Origin: JBEKVE01 sp049514335
GTDB taxonomy: Bacteria; Actinomycetota; Acidimicrobiia; Acidimicrobiales; UBA8190
Direction: 5' to 3'
NCBI GenBank assembly: GCA_049514335.1
Contig: JBEKVE010000024.1
Coordinates: 1 to 24,731 of the forward strand
DNA: 24,731 nucleotides
Below the pieces are notes generated by a model. It saw only the letters and a program-made list of their open reading frames with translations. It was not told the DNA's origin and did no database searches. Made by a program: the position numbers and the translations under genes. Shown in pieces: positions 7,801-14,703 of this stretch (positions within the stretch are counted from its first letter, which is position 1; the number at the start of each line of letters is the position of its first letter).

Positions 7801-8952
7801 GTGCCCCCTGACACGAGCGCCGACATCGCCGTCCTCGGTGGCGGGCTCGTGGGAGCTGCCGTCGCCTACGAGCTGGCGTGTGCGGGCGTCGGCGTGGCCC
7901 TCGTCGACGGCGACCTGCCCGGCCGGGCGTCGGACGCCGGTGCCGGCATCATCTCGCCCGAGACCTTCCACGATCCGGACCACGAGTGGTTCGAATTCGG
8001 GTCCCACGCCGCCCGGCACCTCGAGGCGCTCGTGGCCCGGCTCGAGGGCGACGGTCCGGGCCCGCGTGCCGACGCCTACGCGCGGTGCGGGTCCCTGGTG
8101 GTGGCGCTGGCCGAGCACGAGGACCCGTGGTTCACCGAGGTCCTCGGGTACGCCACGGCGAGGTCGAGCGAGGTGGCCGAGGTTCCCGCCTCCGAGGCCC
8201 GCGCCATGTTCCCCCCGCTCGGTCACGTGTGGCGGGCACTGCACAACCCCGGTGCGGCCCGCGTCGACGGACGGCACCTGCGGGCCATGATCCTGGCCGC
8301 CGCCCGCCGTCGCGGCGCCACGCTCGTGTCGCTGGAAGCGACCGGGGTGGAGCGACACGGCGACCGGGTCACCGCCGTGGTGGGACGCGACGGCCGGGTG
8401 CAGTGCGGAGCCCTCGTGCTCGCCGGTGGGGCGTGGTCGGCCACGGCGGCGCACTGGCTCGGCACCGACCTCCCGGTGACGCCGACCAAGGGCCAGATCG
8501 TGCACGTCACCCTGCCGGAGGGCGACGCCGCCACCGGGGCGCCAGGAAGCGACCAGTGGCCGATCATCCAGCCCGTCCTCAACTTCTATCTCGTGCCGTG
8601 GCCGGGAGGGCGCGTGGCGTGCGGCGGCACGTTCGAGGCCGACGCCGGCTTCGACACCCGGGCCACGGCAGCGGGTCTGCGCGACCTGCTGCGCGAATGC
8701 GTGGCCATCGCGCCGGGCCTGGCGGACGCGACCTTCCACGAGGTCAGGGTGGGCCTGCGCCCCACCACCACCGACGACCGGCCGCTGCTCGGGCCGCTAC
8801 CGGGGACGGCCAACGTGCACGTGTGCACGGGTCACGGCGCCAACGGCCTCCTGCTCGGTCCGTATTCGGCCGCCCTGGTGGCGGCGGGCGTCGTGGACGA
8901 CACGGGGGCCGGCATGCTCCCCTACGGCGTGGCGCGGCTCGGAGGAACCTGA
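7801..8952 (+). CDS. FAD-dependent oxidoreductase, DAO/glycine-oxidase-like
   Basis: The 383-residue product starts with an FAD-binding Rossmann motif, IAVLGGGLVGAAVAYELA (GGGLVG at residues 13-18), followed by an acidic strand end (VALVDGD). Later come ALVLAGGAWS, TKGQIVHVTL and the C-terminal FAD-contact region VGLRPTTTDDRPLLGPLPG...GHGANGLLLGP, all typical of the DAO family that oxidises amino acids or other secondary or primary amines. The exact substrate is not visible; ThiO-like glycine oxidase and D-amino-acid dehydrogenases are relatives, but no thiamine genes are nearby. I chose GTG 7801 because it falls just before the Rossmann strand and 29 nt after the ABC2 stop; no clear Shine-Dalgarno is present, so the start is uncertain. 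It is probably the last gene of the MarR-ABC operon and is convergent with the LLM gene. Confidence 0.85.
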   Translation: MPPDTSADIAVLGGGLVGAAVAYELACAGVGVALVDGDLPGRASDAGAGIISPETFHDPDHEWFEFGSHAARHLEALVARLEGDGPGPRADAYARCGSLVVALAEHEDPWFTEVLGYATARSSEVAEVPASEARAMFPPLGHVWRALHNPGAARVDGRHLRAMILAAARRRGATLVSLEATGVERHGDRVTAVVGRDGRVQCGALVLAGGAWSATAAHWLGTDLPVTPTKGQIVHVTLPEGDAATGAPGSDQWPIIQPVLNFYLVPWPGGRVACGGTFEADAGFDTRATAAGLRDLLRECVAIAPGLADATFHEVRVGLRPTTTDDRPLLGPLPGTANVHVCTGHGANGLLLGPYSAALVAAGVVDDTGAGMLPYGVARLGGT

Positions 8953-8964
8953 ATCAGCGCCCCG

Positions 8965-9837
8965 TCACGGGCCGATCTGGGCCAGGACGGGCACCACGAG
9001 CTCGCTCACCTGGCCGGCGAACGTGGCGGGGTCGCCCCCGGGGATGAGATCAACGGTCCCGATGCCGAGGGCGGCGAACCCCTCCATGTGGGACATGAAC
9101 CCGTCGAGGTCGTCGAAGGGGTTGCCCATGAAGAGGATGGTGCGCTCCACCTCGGCCGGATCCCGTCCCACCGTTTCGCAGTGCCGGTCGAGGACCTCGA
9201 GCTTGTGCACCACATCGGCAGGGGTGGCGGCGAACAGGTTGCAGGCGTCGGCGTACTGCGCCACCAGGCGCAGCGTCTTGCGCTCGCCGGAGCCGCCCAC
9301 GAGGATCCGGGGGCGGGGCCGGCTGATGGGTGGGGGAAGGCACACGGTCTGCGCCAACTGGTAATGGCGTCCCCGGTAGGGCCCGTCGTCGTCGCTCCAC
9401 ATCTGCAGGCACACCTGCAGCGCCTCCTCGAGGCGCTCGAAGCGCTCTGCCAGCGGCGGGAAGGGCACACCCAGCCCCTGATGCTCCTCCTCGTACCAGG
9501 CGGCGCCGATGCCGAGCTGGGCCCGGCCCCCCGACAAGACGTCCAGCGTCGTCACCACCTTGGCCAGGAGCCCAGGGTGGCGGTAGGTCACGCCCGTGAC
9601 GAGCAGACCGAGCCGCATGGTGCTCGTGTGGCCGGCCAGGAACCCGAGGGACGTGTACCCCTCGAGCATGGGCTCGGCCGAGCCGCCCAGCATCTCCATC
9701 TGGAACCAGTGGTCCATGAGGGTGAAGACCGACACGCCACCCTCGTCGGCGATCCGGGCGGTGGCCGCCAGGGTGGGGGCCAGGGACTGCGGTGCCCCGG
9801 GGAGCGTGAAGTTCACGAAGTGGATGCCTACCTGCAT
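8965..9837 (-). CDS. LLM-class F420-dependent oxidoreductase
   Basis: The 290-residue protein begins MQVGIHFVNFTLPG and follows the luciferase-like TIM-barrel pattern: IADEGGVSVFTLMDHWFQ, TSTMRLGLLVTGVTYRHPGLLAKVVTTLDVLSGGRAQLGIGAAWYEEEH, then PRILVGGSGERKTLRLVAQYADACNLF. These are the usual landmarks of actinobacterial F420-dependent members of the LLM superfamily, which reduce or oxidise small organics. The ATG has a GGAGG Shine-Dalgarno 7 nt upstream. It is the last gene of a minus-strand run starting with an MFS transporter and a thioesterase; the gap to the thioesterase is 77 nt. The substrate cannot be predicted. F420 versus FMN use is inferred from family membership. Confidence 0.9.
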   Translation of the reverse strand: MQVGIHFVNFTLPGAPQSLAPTLAATARIADEGGVSVFTLMDHWFQMEMLGGSAEPMLEGYTSLGFLAGHTSTMRLGLLVTGVTYRHPGLLAKVVTTLDVLSGGRAQLGIGAAWYEEEHQGLGVPFPPLAERFERLEEALQVCLQMWSDDDGPYRGRHYQLAQTVCLPPPISRPRPRILVGGSGERKTLRLVAQYADACNLFAATPADVVHKLEVLDRHCETVGRDPAEVERTILFMGNPFDDLDGFMSHMEGFAALGIGTVDLIPGGDPATFAGQVSELVVPVLAQIGP

Positions 9838-9914
9838 GCGCCGACCTCCGGTCGCCCCGTCATCGGGGGTGCCCCTAATCTGCACCAGCTCGCGGGGCCG
9901 GGTCGACAGGGGCC

Positions 9915-10463
9915 CTACCGGCGCTCCATGACCAGGCAGCTGGTGGTGGCCGTGGCCACCAGCCGGCCCGCCTCGTCGGCGATCTCGGCCCGGGCGAAGG
10001 CCACGCGTCGCCCGGGCTTGGTGACCACGCCCGTCGCCTCGAGCACGCCGCTGCTCGTCGTGACCGGGCGCAGGTAGCTCACGTTGAGATCGACCGAGGT
10101 GTAGGCCAACCCGGCGTCGAGCGTGCTGTGCACGGCACACGCCGCCACCGTGTCGGCCAGCGTGCACACCAGGCCGCCGTGGACGACGCCGATGGGGTTG
10201 TAGACCGACTCGTCGGGCAGGCAGCTGAACACGACCCGGCCGTGCTCGACCTCGCGCATCTGCATGCCGAGGAGGCCGGCGATGGGGGGCGGCGCCAGGA
10301 TGCCGGCGGCCATGGCCCGCAGGAATTCGAGCCCGCGCATGGTCGTGCCCGCCTCGGCCGTGATGGCCGGGTCGTACCAGGTCACGGTCCTCGTCCTCGC
10401 TGCGCCCCATCCCCCGGGGGCCGCCGGGGCCATCACGTGCATCGCGCCGTCCTCCCCGCTCAT
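9915..10463 (-). CDS. PaaI-type hotdog thioesterase
   Basis: The 182-residue product has the hotdog thioesterase signature YNPIGVVHGGLVCTLADTVAACA (Asn89, His95-Gly-Gly, acidic Asp about 7 residues on), followed by the strands TSVDLNVSYLRPV, GVLEATGVVTKPGRRVAFARAEIADEAGRLVATATTSCLV. PaaI-type enzymes hydrolyse acyl- or aryl-CoA thioesters. About 60 residues precede the core, longer than the usual ~140-residue family members. The ATG at 10463 forms an ATGA overlap with the MFS stop, which decides the start; internal ATGs at 10442 and 10433 are alternatives. It appears translationally coupled to the MFS transporter, so the pump and the thioesterase are made together under the HxlR-side promoter. 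Confidence 0.87.
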   Translation of the reverse strand: MSGEDGAMHVMAPAAPGGWGAARTRTVTWYDPAITAEAGTTMRGLEFLRAMAAGILAPPPIAGLLGMQMREVEHGRVVFSCLPDESVYNPIGVVHGGLVCTLADTVAACAVHSTLDAGLAYTSVDLNVSYLRPVTTSSGVLEATGVVTKPGRRVAFARAEIADEAGRLVATATTSCLVMERR

Positions 10464-11974
10464 CGGTCCGGAACCGCCGCGCCGGCCAGCGTCGCAGCGG
10501 CGCCTGTCGCACGCACCGGCGTGTGTGCCGACCGGATCCGCACCGGCGACACCTCGGAGCCACCGACGGCGGCGGGGCGCAGCAGGGTGCAGACCGCGCC
10601 CGACAGGACCGCCATCGCCGCCGCGAACACCCACAGGTGCCGGAAGTGCACGAGCGCCGAGGCGGCGCCGGTCGGCGACCCCAGGATGGCGACGAGCAGG
10701 GCGACACCGAGCGCCCCTCCGACCTGGCGCGCCGTCTGGTTCACGGCGCTGCCCACGGCGAAGCGCTCGTGGTGCAGCGACGACACCGCCGCCGCGCTCA
10801 GGACCGGGAAGGTGAGCCCGATGCCCAGTCCGGTGAGAAGGGTGGCCGGCAGCCAGCGCGCCCCGTAGTCGGGACGCAGTCCCACCTCGGTGGCGTACCA
10901 GAGGAGGCCGCCGGAGAAGAAGGCGAAGCCGGCGAGCAGCACGCGACGGAAACCGACCCGCGCCGCCACCCGGCCGGCCGGGCCCGACACCGCCGCCACC
11001 ACCAGGGGTCCCGGGGTCACGGCCAGCCCGGCCCGGAGGATGGAGTAGTGCCACACGCTCGTGAGGAAGAGGATGTTGCCGAGCAGCATGGCGAAGAAGC
11101 CCATGGCGTAGAGCACCGTCGCCGCGTTGGCCACACTGAACGACCGTGCCGCGAACAGGTGGAGGTCGAGCACGGGCTCGACGTGGTGCGCCGACCGGTA
11201 GAGGAAGCCGGCCCCGAGAACGACAGCGGCGGCGAAGCCCCCCACGACACGGCCGCTCGACCATCCCCAGCTCGGTCCCTCCGAGATGGCGAGGACGAGC
11301 GCTGCCAGCGCCAGGCTGACGAGCACCACCCCGGGGAGATCGGGGGCGCTGCGGCTCGAGGTGTGTGCCGGTGCCGGTACCGGCAGGACCCGCCGGCCGG
11401 CCAGCCACGCCACCACCCCGATGGGCAGGTTCACGTAGAACACCCACCGCCACCCGGCCGAGGTGATGAGCAGTGCCCCCACCGAGGGCCCGGTGGCGAC
11501 GGCGAGGGCACCCACCCCACCCCACAGGGCCACGACCTGCGACCGGCGCTCCGGAGGGATGGCAGCGAGGAGGAGGCTCAGCGAGGCCGGGAGGACGGCG
11601 GCCGCACCGCACCCCTGGACGACCCTGCCCAGGATGAGCAGCGGCACCGTCGGCGCCAGCCCGGTCAGGGCCGATCCCAGGCAGAACACCGCCAGCCCGG
11701 CGAAGAACACCCGCCGGCTGCCCACCCGGTCCGACAAGCGGCCGGCCACGACCAAGAGCGACCCGAAGGCGATGCTGTACCCCGTGATCACCCAGGCCAG
11801 GGCGGCCCGGGGGTCGTGAGAGAAGGTCCGTTCCAGGGCGGGAAAGGCGACGTTCACGATCGAGAGGTCGAGCGAGGCCATGAACGCTCCGAGAGCCGTC
11901 ACCGCGAACACGGCCCTGCTCCACCCCCTGTCGGTGCCGGCGTCAACGGTGCCCCAGGAGGTGGATCTCGTCAT
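10460..11974 (-). CDS. MFS transporter, DHA2 family (EmrB/QacA-like)
   Basis: The 504-residue protein has about 14 predicted membrane helices. Landmarks are the DHA2 motif in helix 1 (FMASLDLSIVNVAFPALERTF), the loop 2-3 motif GRLSDRVGSRRVFFAG, the antiporter motif C-like stretch ATGPSVGALLITSAGWRWVFYVNLPIG in helix 5, and SAVNQTARQVGGALGVAL near the C-terminus. DHA2 members are proton-driven exporters of drugs, dyes or metabolites from the cytoplasm. The ATG lies 7 nt below a TAGGGT -10 box whose -35 is TTGCAT, so the mRNA is probably leaderless. The gene is divergent from an HxlR regulator and overlaps the thioesterase start, so regulated efflux of a substrate linked to the thioesterase and LLM enzyme is plausible. 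Confidence 0.92.
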   Translation of the reverse strand: MTRSTSWGTVDAGTDRGWSRAVFAVTALGAFMASLDLSIVNVAFPALERTFSHDPRAALAWVITGYSIAFGSLLVVAGRLSDRVGSRRVFFAGLAVFCLGSALTGLAPTVPLLILGRVVQGCGAAAVLPASLSLLLAAIPPERRSQVVALWGGVGALAVATGPSVGALLITSAGWRWVFYVNLPIGVVAWLAGRRVLPVPAPAHTSSRSAPDLPGVVLVSLALAALVLAISEGPSWGWSSGRVVGGFAAAVVLGAGFLYRSAHHVEPVLDLHLFAARSFSVANAATVLYAMGFFAMLLGNILFLTSVWHYSILRAGLAVTPGPLVVAAVSGPAGRVAARVGFRRVLLAGFAFFSGGLLWYATEVGLRPDYGARWLPATLLTGLGIGLTFPVLSAAAVSSLHHERFAVGSAVNQTARQVGGALGVALLVAILGSPTGAASALVHFRHLWVFAAAMAVLSGAVCTLLRPAAVGGSEVSPVRIRSAHTPVRATGAAATLAGAAVPDR

Positions 11975-11981
11975 GGAACGC

Positions 11982-12010
11982 ACCCTAAGCGATTGCGTTT
12001 CATTATGCAA
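11982..12010 (-). promoter_or_regulatory. MFS operon promoter (leaderless type)
   Basis: On the minus strand: -35 TTGCAT (12005-12010), 17-nt spacer, -10 TAGGGT (11982-11987), then 7 nt to the ATG at 11974. The normal distance from -10 to the transcription start puts the first transcribed base on or next to the ATG. No Shine-Dalgarno is present. Confidence 0.65.
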
Positions 12011-12012
12011 CC
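11991..12012. promoter_or_regulatory. candidate HxlR operator
   Basis: GATTGC (11991-11996), 10-bp spacer, GCAACC (12007-12012) form an inverted repeat with one mismatch. The two arms cover the -35 boxes of both divergent promoters, so a dimeric regulator bound here would block both. Assignment to the adjacent HxlR protein is inference. Confidence 0.45.
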
Positions 12013-12021
12013 CACTAGGGT
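11993..12021 (+). promoter_or_regulatory. HxlR gene promoter (leaderless type)
   Basis: On the plus strand: -35 TTGCGT (11993-11998), 17-nt spacer, -10 TAGGGT (12016-12021), then exactly 7 nt to GTG 12029. The geometry mirrors the divergent MFS promoter, and the same element favours GTG 12029 over the in-frame ATG at 12005, which would lie inside the promoter. Confidence 0.65.
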
Positions 12022-12028
12022 GGCGGTC

Positions 12029-12511
12029 GTGCAGCGCAAGAGCTTCTCGGCCATGGACTGCTCGGTGGCCCAGTGCCTCGAGGTGGTCGGGGAGTGGTGG
12101 AGCATGCTCATCGTGCGCGACGCCTTCCTGGGCGTGACGCGCTTCGAGGACTTCCAGCGTCGCCTGGGGATCTCCCGCAACATCCTCCAGCAGCGCCTGG
12201 AGAAGCTCGTCGAGGCCGGGGTGCTCGTGCGGGTCCCGTACTCCGAGCACCCGTTGCGCCACGACTACCGCCTGACCGACAAGGGTCGTGACCTGTGGCC
12301 GGTGGTCACGGCCATGCGCCAGTGGGGCGACCGCTACGCCGCGCCGGCGGGCCCCCCGGTGCAGGTGTCGCACAAGGCGTGCGGATCGACGGCGGAGGCG
12401 GTGTACGTGTGCGGCTCCTGCGGCCTTCCCCTCGGGCCCCGCGACGTGGCGGCCGCCCCCGGACCGGGCCACAGCGGCGACCTCCTGCAGCGCCCGGCGC
12501 GGCGATCCTGA
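12029..12511 (+). CDS. HxlR family transcriptional regulator
   Basis: The 160-residue protein has the HxlR winged helix: CSVAQCLEVVGEWWSMLIVRDAFLGVTRFEDFQRRLGISRNILQQRLEKLVEAGVLVRVPY, then HDYRLTDKGRDLWPVVTAMRQWGD. Cys11 is at the position used for thiol sensing in some HxlR proteins (HypR type), and Cys16 follows. The C-terminal extension holds three more Cys (KACGST, YVCGSCGLPL), a possible metal- or redox-responsive cluster. GTG 12029 is preferred because a TTGCGT-N17-TAGGGT promoter ends 7 nt upstream; ATG 12005 and GTG 12020 are in-frame but lie within or beside that promoter. It is divergent from the MFS-thioesterase-LLM operon, which it most likely controls. Confidence 0.88.
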   Translation: MQRKSFSAMDCSVAQCLEVVGEWWSMLIVRDAFLGVTRFEDFQRRLGISRNILQQRLEKLVEAGVLVRVPYSEHPLRHDYRLTDKGRDLWPVVTAMRQWGDRYAAPAGPPVQVSHKACGSTAEAVYVCGSCGLPLGPRDVAAAPGPGHSGDLLQRPARRS

Positions 12512-12535
12512 CGGTCGCGCCCGGCCGGCCGCGCC
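12496..12535. terminator. possible bidirectional terminator hairpin
   Basis: GGCGCGGC (12496-12503) and GCCGCGCC (12528-12535) pair perfectly, with a 24-nt loop that contains the palindrome GGCCGGCC. The element straddles the stop of the HxlR gene and ends next to the convergent hypothetical gene. There is no U-tract and the loop is long, so the call is weak. Confidence 0.25.
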
Positions 12536-12536
12536 T

Positions 12537-12845
12537 TCACAGCCCGACCGCGCTCCGAAGCGCCGCGGGCGACAGCTCGGTGGTGGCACGGCCCCCGCAC
12601 TGGGCGCAGTCGTGGGTGTGGCGCCACGAGTGCAGCAACCTCGTCCCCTCGGCGTTGAGGGCGACGGTGAACTCGTCCGAACGCGGATCGACCCAGAGCT
12701 GGTGGTAGGGCCGCCACTGCGTTGTCACGGTCCCGGCGTCGACCCTCCCGGCACCGGGTCCCCCTTTGAGGAGCCGGCGAAAGCGCATGCGCCCCGTGTC
12801 GAAGATCCAGGTGCTGTGACAGGACTCGAACACGGTTTCGCCCAT
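12537..12845 (-). CDS. hypothetical protein with C-terminal CxxC
   Basis: The 102-residue product has no signal peptide or membrane helix. Notable segments are FESCHSTWIFDTGRMRFRRLLKG, WRPYHQLWVDPRSDEFTVALN and THDCAQCGG, so a His-x-x-Cys-x-x-Cys cluster near the C-terminus could bind a metal. I do not recognise the family. The ATG at 12845 has only a GGAG 2 nt upstream, closer than optimal, so the start is not firm. It is the last gene of the minus-strand run after the two small membrane proteins, but a 107-nt gap separates it from them, so it may be transcribed independently. It converges on the HxlR gene. Coding status rests on the bounded frame, base usage and the structured Cys motif. 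Confidence 0.6.
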   Translation of the reverse strand: MGETVFESCHSTWIFDTGRMRFRRLLKGGPGAGRVDAGTVTTQWRPYHQLWVDPRSDEFTVALNAEGTRLLHSWRHTHDCAQCGGRATTELSPAALRSAVGL

Positions 12846-12952
12846 GACTCCACTCTGCCCCCGAAACTTGGCAGACAACTGGGAGCCAGGTTGCAGTTGG
12901 GTGACAACCTCCGGTCGCACCCGGGTCCTCCGGCCAAGCGCGCCGGATCGGG

Positions 12953-13153
12953 TCACCGGGCGAAGGCGTGCCACCCCAACCACATCCACACGAGCACCGC
13001 AGCGCCACGGCCCATCGGGTGCGACGACAGGCGCGTCACCACCGTGCCGAGGCCCGGGAGACGACCGCGGGTCACGACCGCCACCACCTGACACGACACC
13101 ACCATGACGGCGAGCGCCGCCCACACCGTCTCCACCACCTGACGCGTCGTCAC
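12953..13153 (-). CDS. small membrane protein, DUF6186-like
   Basis: The 66-residue protein has an N-terminal hydrophobic helix (ETVWAALAVMVVSCQVVAVV), a basic loop (TRGRLPGLGTVVTRLSSHPMGR) and a C-terminal helix (GAAVLVWMWLGWHAFAR). The ending with LGWH matches the small actinobacterial family I know as DUF6186. Its function is unknown. The GTG start overlaps the stop of the preceding membrane protein (GTGA), which fixes the start and implies translational coupling. Its C-terminal half resembles that of its partner: H-x-x-G-K/R-x-A-A, then W, LGW and a final Arg. The two may therefore be related by duplication and form a complex. Confidence 0.78.
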   Translation of the reverse strand: MTTRQVVETVWAALAVMVVSCQVVAVVTRGRLPGLGTVVTRLSSHPMGRGAAVLVWMWLGWHAFAR

Positions 13154-13566
13154 CGGACCAGGTACCACCCGAGCGCCAACCAGGCGCCGTACGCCGCCGC
13201 CTTGCCCGGCCGGTGAGCGTCGAGCACGTCGAGGAGCGAGCTGAACGTGGGGTAGGCGTGGCGGGGGCCGCTCACGTAGCAGAACAGCTCCCATGCCACG
13301 ACCGCCGCCAGCACGACGAGCCACGCCCCCCACCACGGGCTCGGAGCGGCGGTCGTCCGGATGCGGCCGGGGTCGGTCCGGGGGGTCGGCCGCCTGGACC
13401 TCATCACCACGATCAGCACCGCGCCGGCGAGGGGCACCGCCGTCAGCGCGTCGGCGGAGACGGTGAAGGGCCGCGTGAACGAGGCGCACACCGCGTAGGC
13501 GAGCCCGACGGCCGCCCCGGCGACAAGCCGCCAACGCTTCTCGAGCGGGGGGCGGGGCCGGATCAC
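13150..13566 (-). CDS. small membrane protein partnered with the DUF6186-like protein
   Basis: The 138-residue protein shows about four hydrophobic segments: LVAGAAVGLAYAVCASF, ALTAVPLAGAVLIVVM, WWGAWLVVLAAVVAWELFCYV and AAAYGAWLALGWYLV. Between them lie a Pro/Arg-rich cytoplasmic-looking loop and the well-defined segment SGPRHAYPTFSSLLDVLDAHRPGK. No enzymatic motif is evident. The GTG at 13566 is 9 nt after the rhodanese stop, and its own stop overlaps the start of the next small membrane protein. I recall neighbouring pairs of such proteins in other actinobacteria, but the role is unknown. Position in an operon with a cysteine dioxygenase and a rhodanese suggests a link to thiol or sulfur handling, which is inference only. 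Confidence 0.75.
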   Translation of the reverse strand: MIRPRPPLEKRWRLVAGAAVGLAYAVCASFTRPFTVSADALTAVPLAGAVLIVVMRSRRPTPRTDPGRIRTTAAPSPWWGAWLVVLAAVVAWELFCYVSGPRHAYPTFSSLLDVLDAHRPGKAAAYGAWLALGWYLVR

Positions 13567-13575
13567 ACCCCCGGT

Positions 13576-13977
13576 CTAGCTCTGCGTCCCCTCCGTGCCG
13601 GGGTCGGGTCGGGCGAACCACGACCGCCACGCCCGGTACCCACCCACCAGGTCTGCGGCGCGCCGGTAGCCGAGGTCGGCGAGCGACGCCGCCGCCAGGC
13701 TCGAGGCGTAGCCCTCGGAGCACACGACGACCACCGGTTGATCGATGCCGTGCACCGCCTCGAGGCGATGGGCGCCGGCGGGGTCGAACCGCCATTCGAG
13801 GACGTTGCGCTCGACCACGACGGCCCCGGGAAGCGATCCCTCCTCCTGGCGCTGGGCGGCGGGCCGGATGTCGACGATGATGCCGCCCTCCCCGACCACG
13901 GACTCGAGCTCGTGGGGCCCGACGCGCCGGATGCGGCGGCGCGCCTGGCACAGGATGTCGTCGACGGAGGTGCTCAC
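13576..13977 (-). CDS. rhodanese-like sulfurtransferase
   Basis: The 133-residue single-domain rhodanese has the landmarks VGEGGIIVDIRPAAQRQEEGSLPGAVVVERNVLEWRFDP, the active loop VVVVCSEGYASSLAA with Cys86, and DLGYRRAADLVGGYRAWRSW at the C-terminus. Rhodaneses carry persulfide sulfur on the loop Cys and pass it to cyanide, thiols or proteins; the physiological acceptor here is unknown. The GTG start lies 6 nt below a TACGGT -10 candidate (13984-13989), so a leaderless internal transcript is possible, though the -35 is poor. It follows the cysteine dioxygenase-type gene by 36 nt, a pairing I know from other actinobacteria, which supports a role in cysteine sulfur oxidation. Confidence 0.88.
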   Translation of the reverse strand: MSTSVDDILCQARRRIRRVGPHELESVVGEGGIIVDIRPAAQRQEEGSLPGAVVVERNVLEWRFDPAGAHRLEAVHGIDQPVVVVCSEGYASSLAAASLADLGYRRAADLVGGYRAWRSWFARPDPGTEGTQS

Positions 13978-14013
13978 GACGTCACCGTACCCACGCCGCC
14001 GGTCTCCGACGTC

Positions 14014-14610
14014 CTACGCCGGGCCGTCCGAGGCGGAGCACGTCGACCGCCCCCGCTCGTAGAGGGCCGTGCGTCCGGGCTCGAGCCGCCCGCCGGCGAT
14101 GTCATAGGTGGTCATGGCGGTGAGCCGCGGCGCGTAGACGTGGACGCTCACGGCCGGCTCTGTGCCGATGTTGGTGACGTCGTGGATGTGGCCGGGCCCG
14201 AAGGTGATGGAACCGCCCGAGGGCACGACGGTCAGGTCGGTGTGCAGCCCCCCCTCTCCCGTGCGCACGGCCGTCTCCAGCAGGTCGCCGCGGGCCACCA
14301 CGAGGGCGCCGGCGGCGGGGCCGTGGTCGTGCAGCTCGATGGCCCCGCCGGGCGGCCATCCGATCACCCAGGCCTCGAAGTTCTCCGTGGCCACCATGAG
14401 GTCCCACATGCGCCGGGTGGGCCGGGCCATCTCGGGCCACAGGTCGACGTTGCGAGCCAGTCCCCGGGCGATCGACACCAGGCCGAGCGCATCGAGCCAC
14501 GGTGGGGGCGTCGTCGCACCGGGGGGGCGGGCGGGTTCTCGGGTCCCGCCCGCCCCCGGTGACGCGAGCGCCCCGGGTCGCTCCGCTGTGGTCTGGAGCA
14601 CCGACGTCAT
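14014..14610 (-). CDS. cysteine dioxygenase-type cupin
   Basis: The 198-residue cupin carries the iron-binding residues of the thiol dioxygenase family: His94 and His96 in IELHDHG, and His143 (with His141) in FGPGHIHDVTNIG. The family segment PAVSVHVYAPRLTAMTTYDI follows. Type I cysteine dioxygenases convert cysteine plus O2 to cysteine sulfinate; close relatives act on 3-mercaptopropionate or other thiols, so the substrate is not certain. An Ala/Gly/Pro-rich stretch of about 35 residues precedes the catalytic domain. The ATG has a GGGAG Shine-Dalgarno about 6 nt upstream and forms an ATGA overlap with the stop of a 29-codon small ORF. That small ORF and its strong promoter probably control expression. 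Confidence 0.85.
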   Translation of the reverse strand: MTSVLQTTAERPGALASPGAGGTREPARPPGATTPPPWLDALGLVSIARGLARNVDLWPEMARPTRRMWDLMVATENFEAWVIGWPPGGAIELHDHGPAAGALVVARGDLLETAVRTGEGGLHTDLTVVPSGGSITFGPGHIHDVTNIGTEPAVSVHVYAPRLTAMTTYDIAGGRLEPGRTALYERGRSTCSASDGPA

Positions 14611-14696
14611 GCCGGCTCCCGGGGGGTGACGGACCGGACCCGGCGCGGGGGAATGCGCCGTACGGGGTTCATGTGGGGGTACATGCCGGTCGCCAT
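14607..14696 (-). CDS. 29-residue leaderless-type small ORF upstream of the cysteine dioxygenase
   Basis: The ORF reads MATGMYPHMNPVRRIPPRRV, then RSVTPREPA. It is short and basic (six Arg), Pro-rich, with three Met and no Cys. Two facts support it. Its ATG lies 7 nt below a TACGGT -10 that has a consensus TTGACA -35 17 nt upstream, so the transcript should begin at or beside this ATG. Its stop overlaps the next ATG as ATGA, which would couple its translation to the dioxygenase. Leaderless cysteine-responsive leader ORFs are known in mycobacteria, but those are Cys-rich and this one is not. It could be a leader peptide, a genuine small protein, or a 5' UTR with a chance frame. I do not recognise the sequence. 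Confidence 0.5.
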   Translation of the reverse strand: MATGMYPHMNPVRRIPPRRVRSVTPREPA

Positions 14697-14703
14697 GCCG
14701 GCC

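Noticed and set aside
12005..12028. ATG 12005 as start of the HxlR regulator
   Set aside because: It lies inside the spacer of the TTGCGT-N17-TAGGGT promoter, so it would be upstream of the expected transcript start, and it has no ribosome site.
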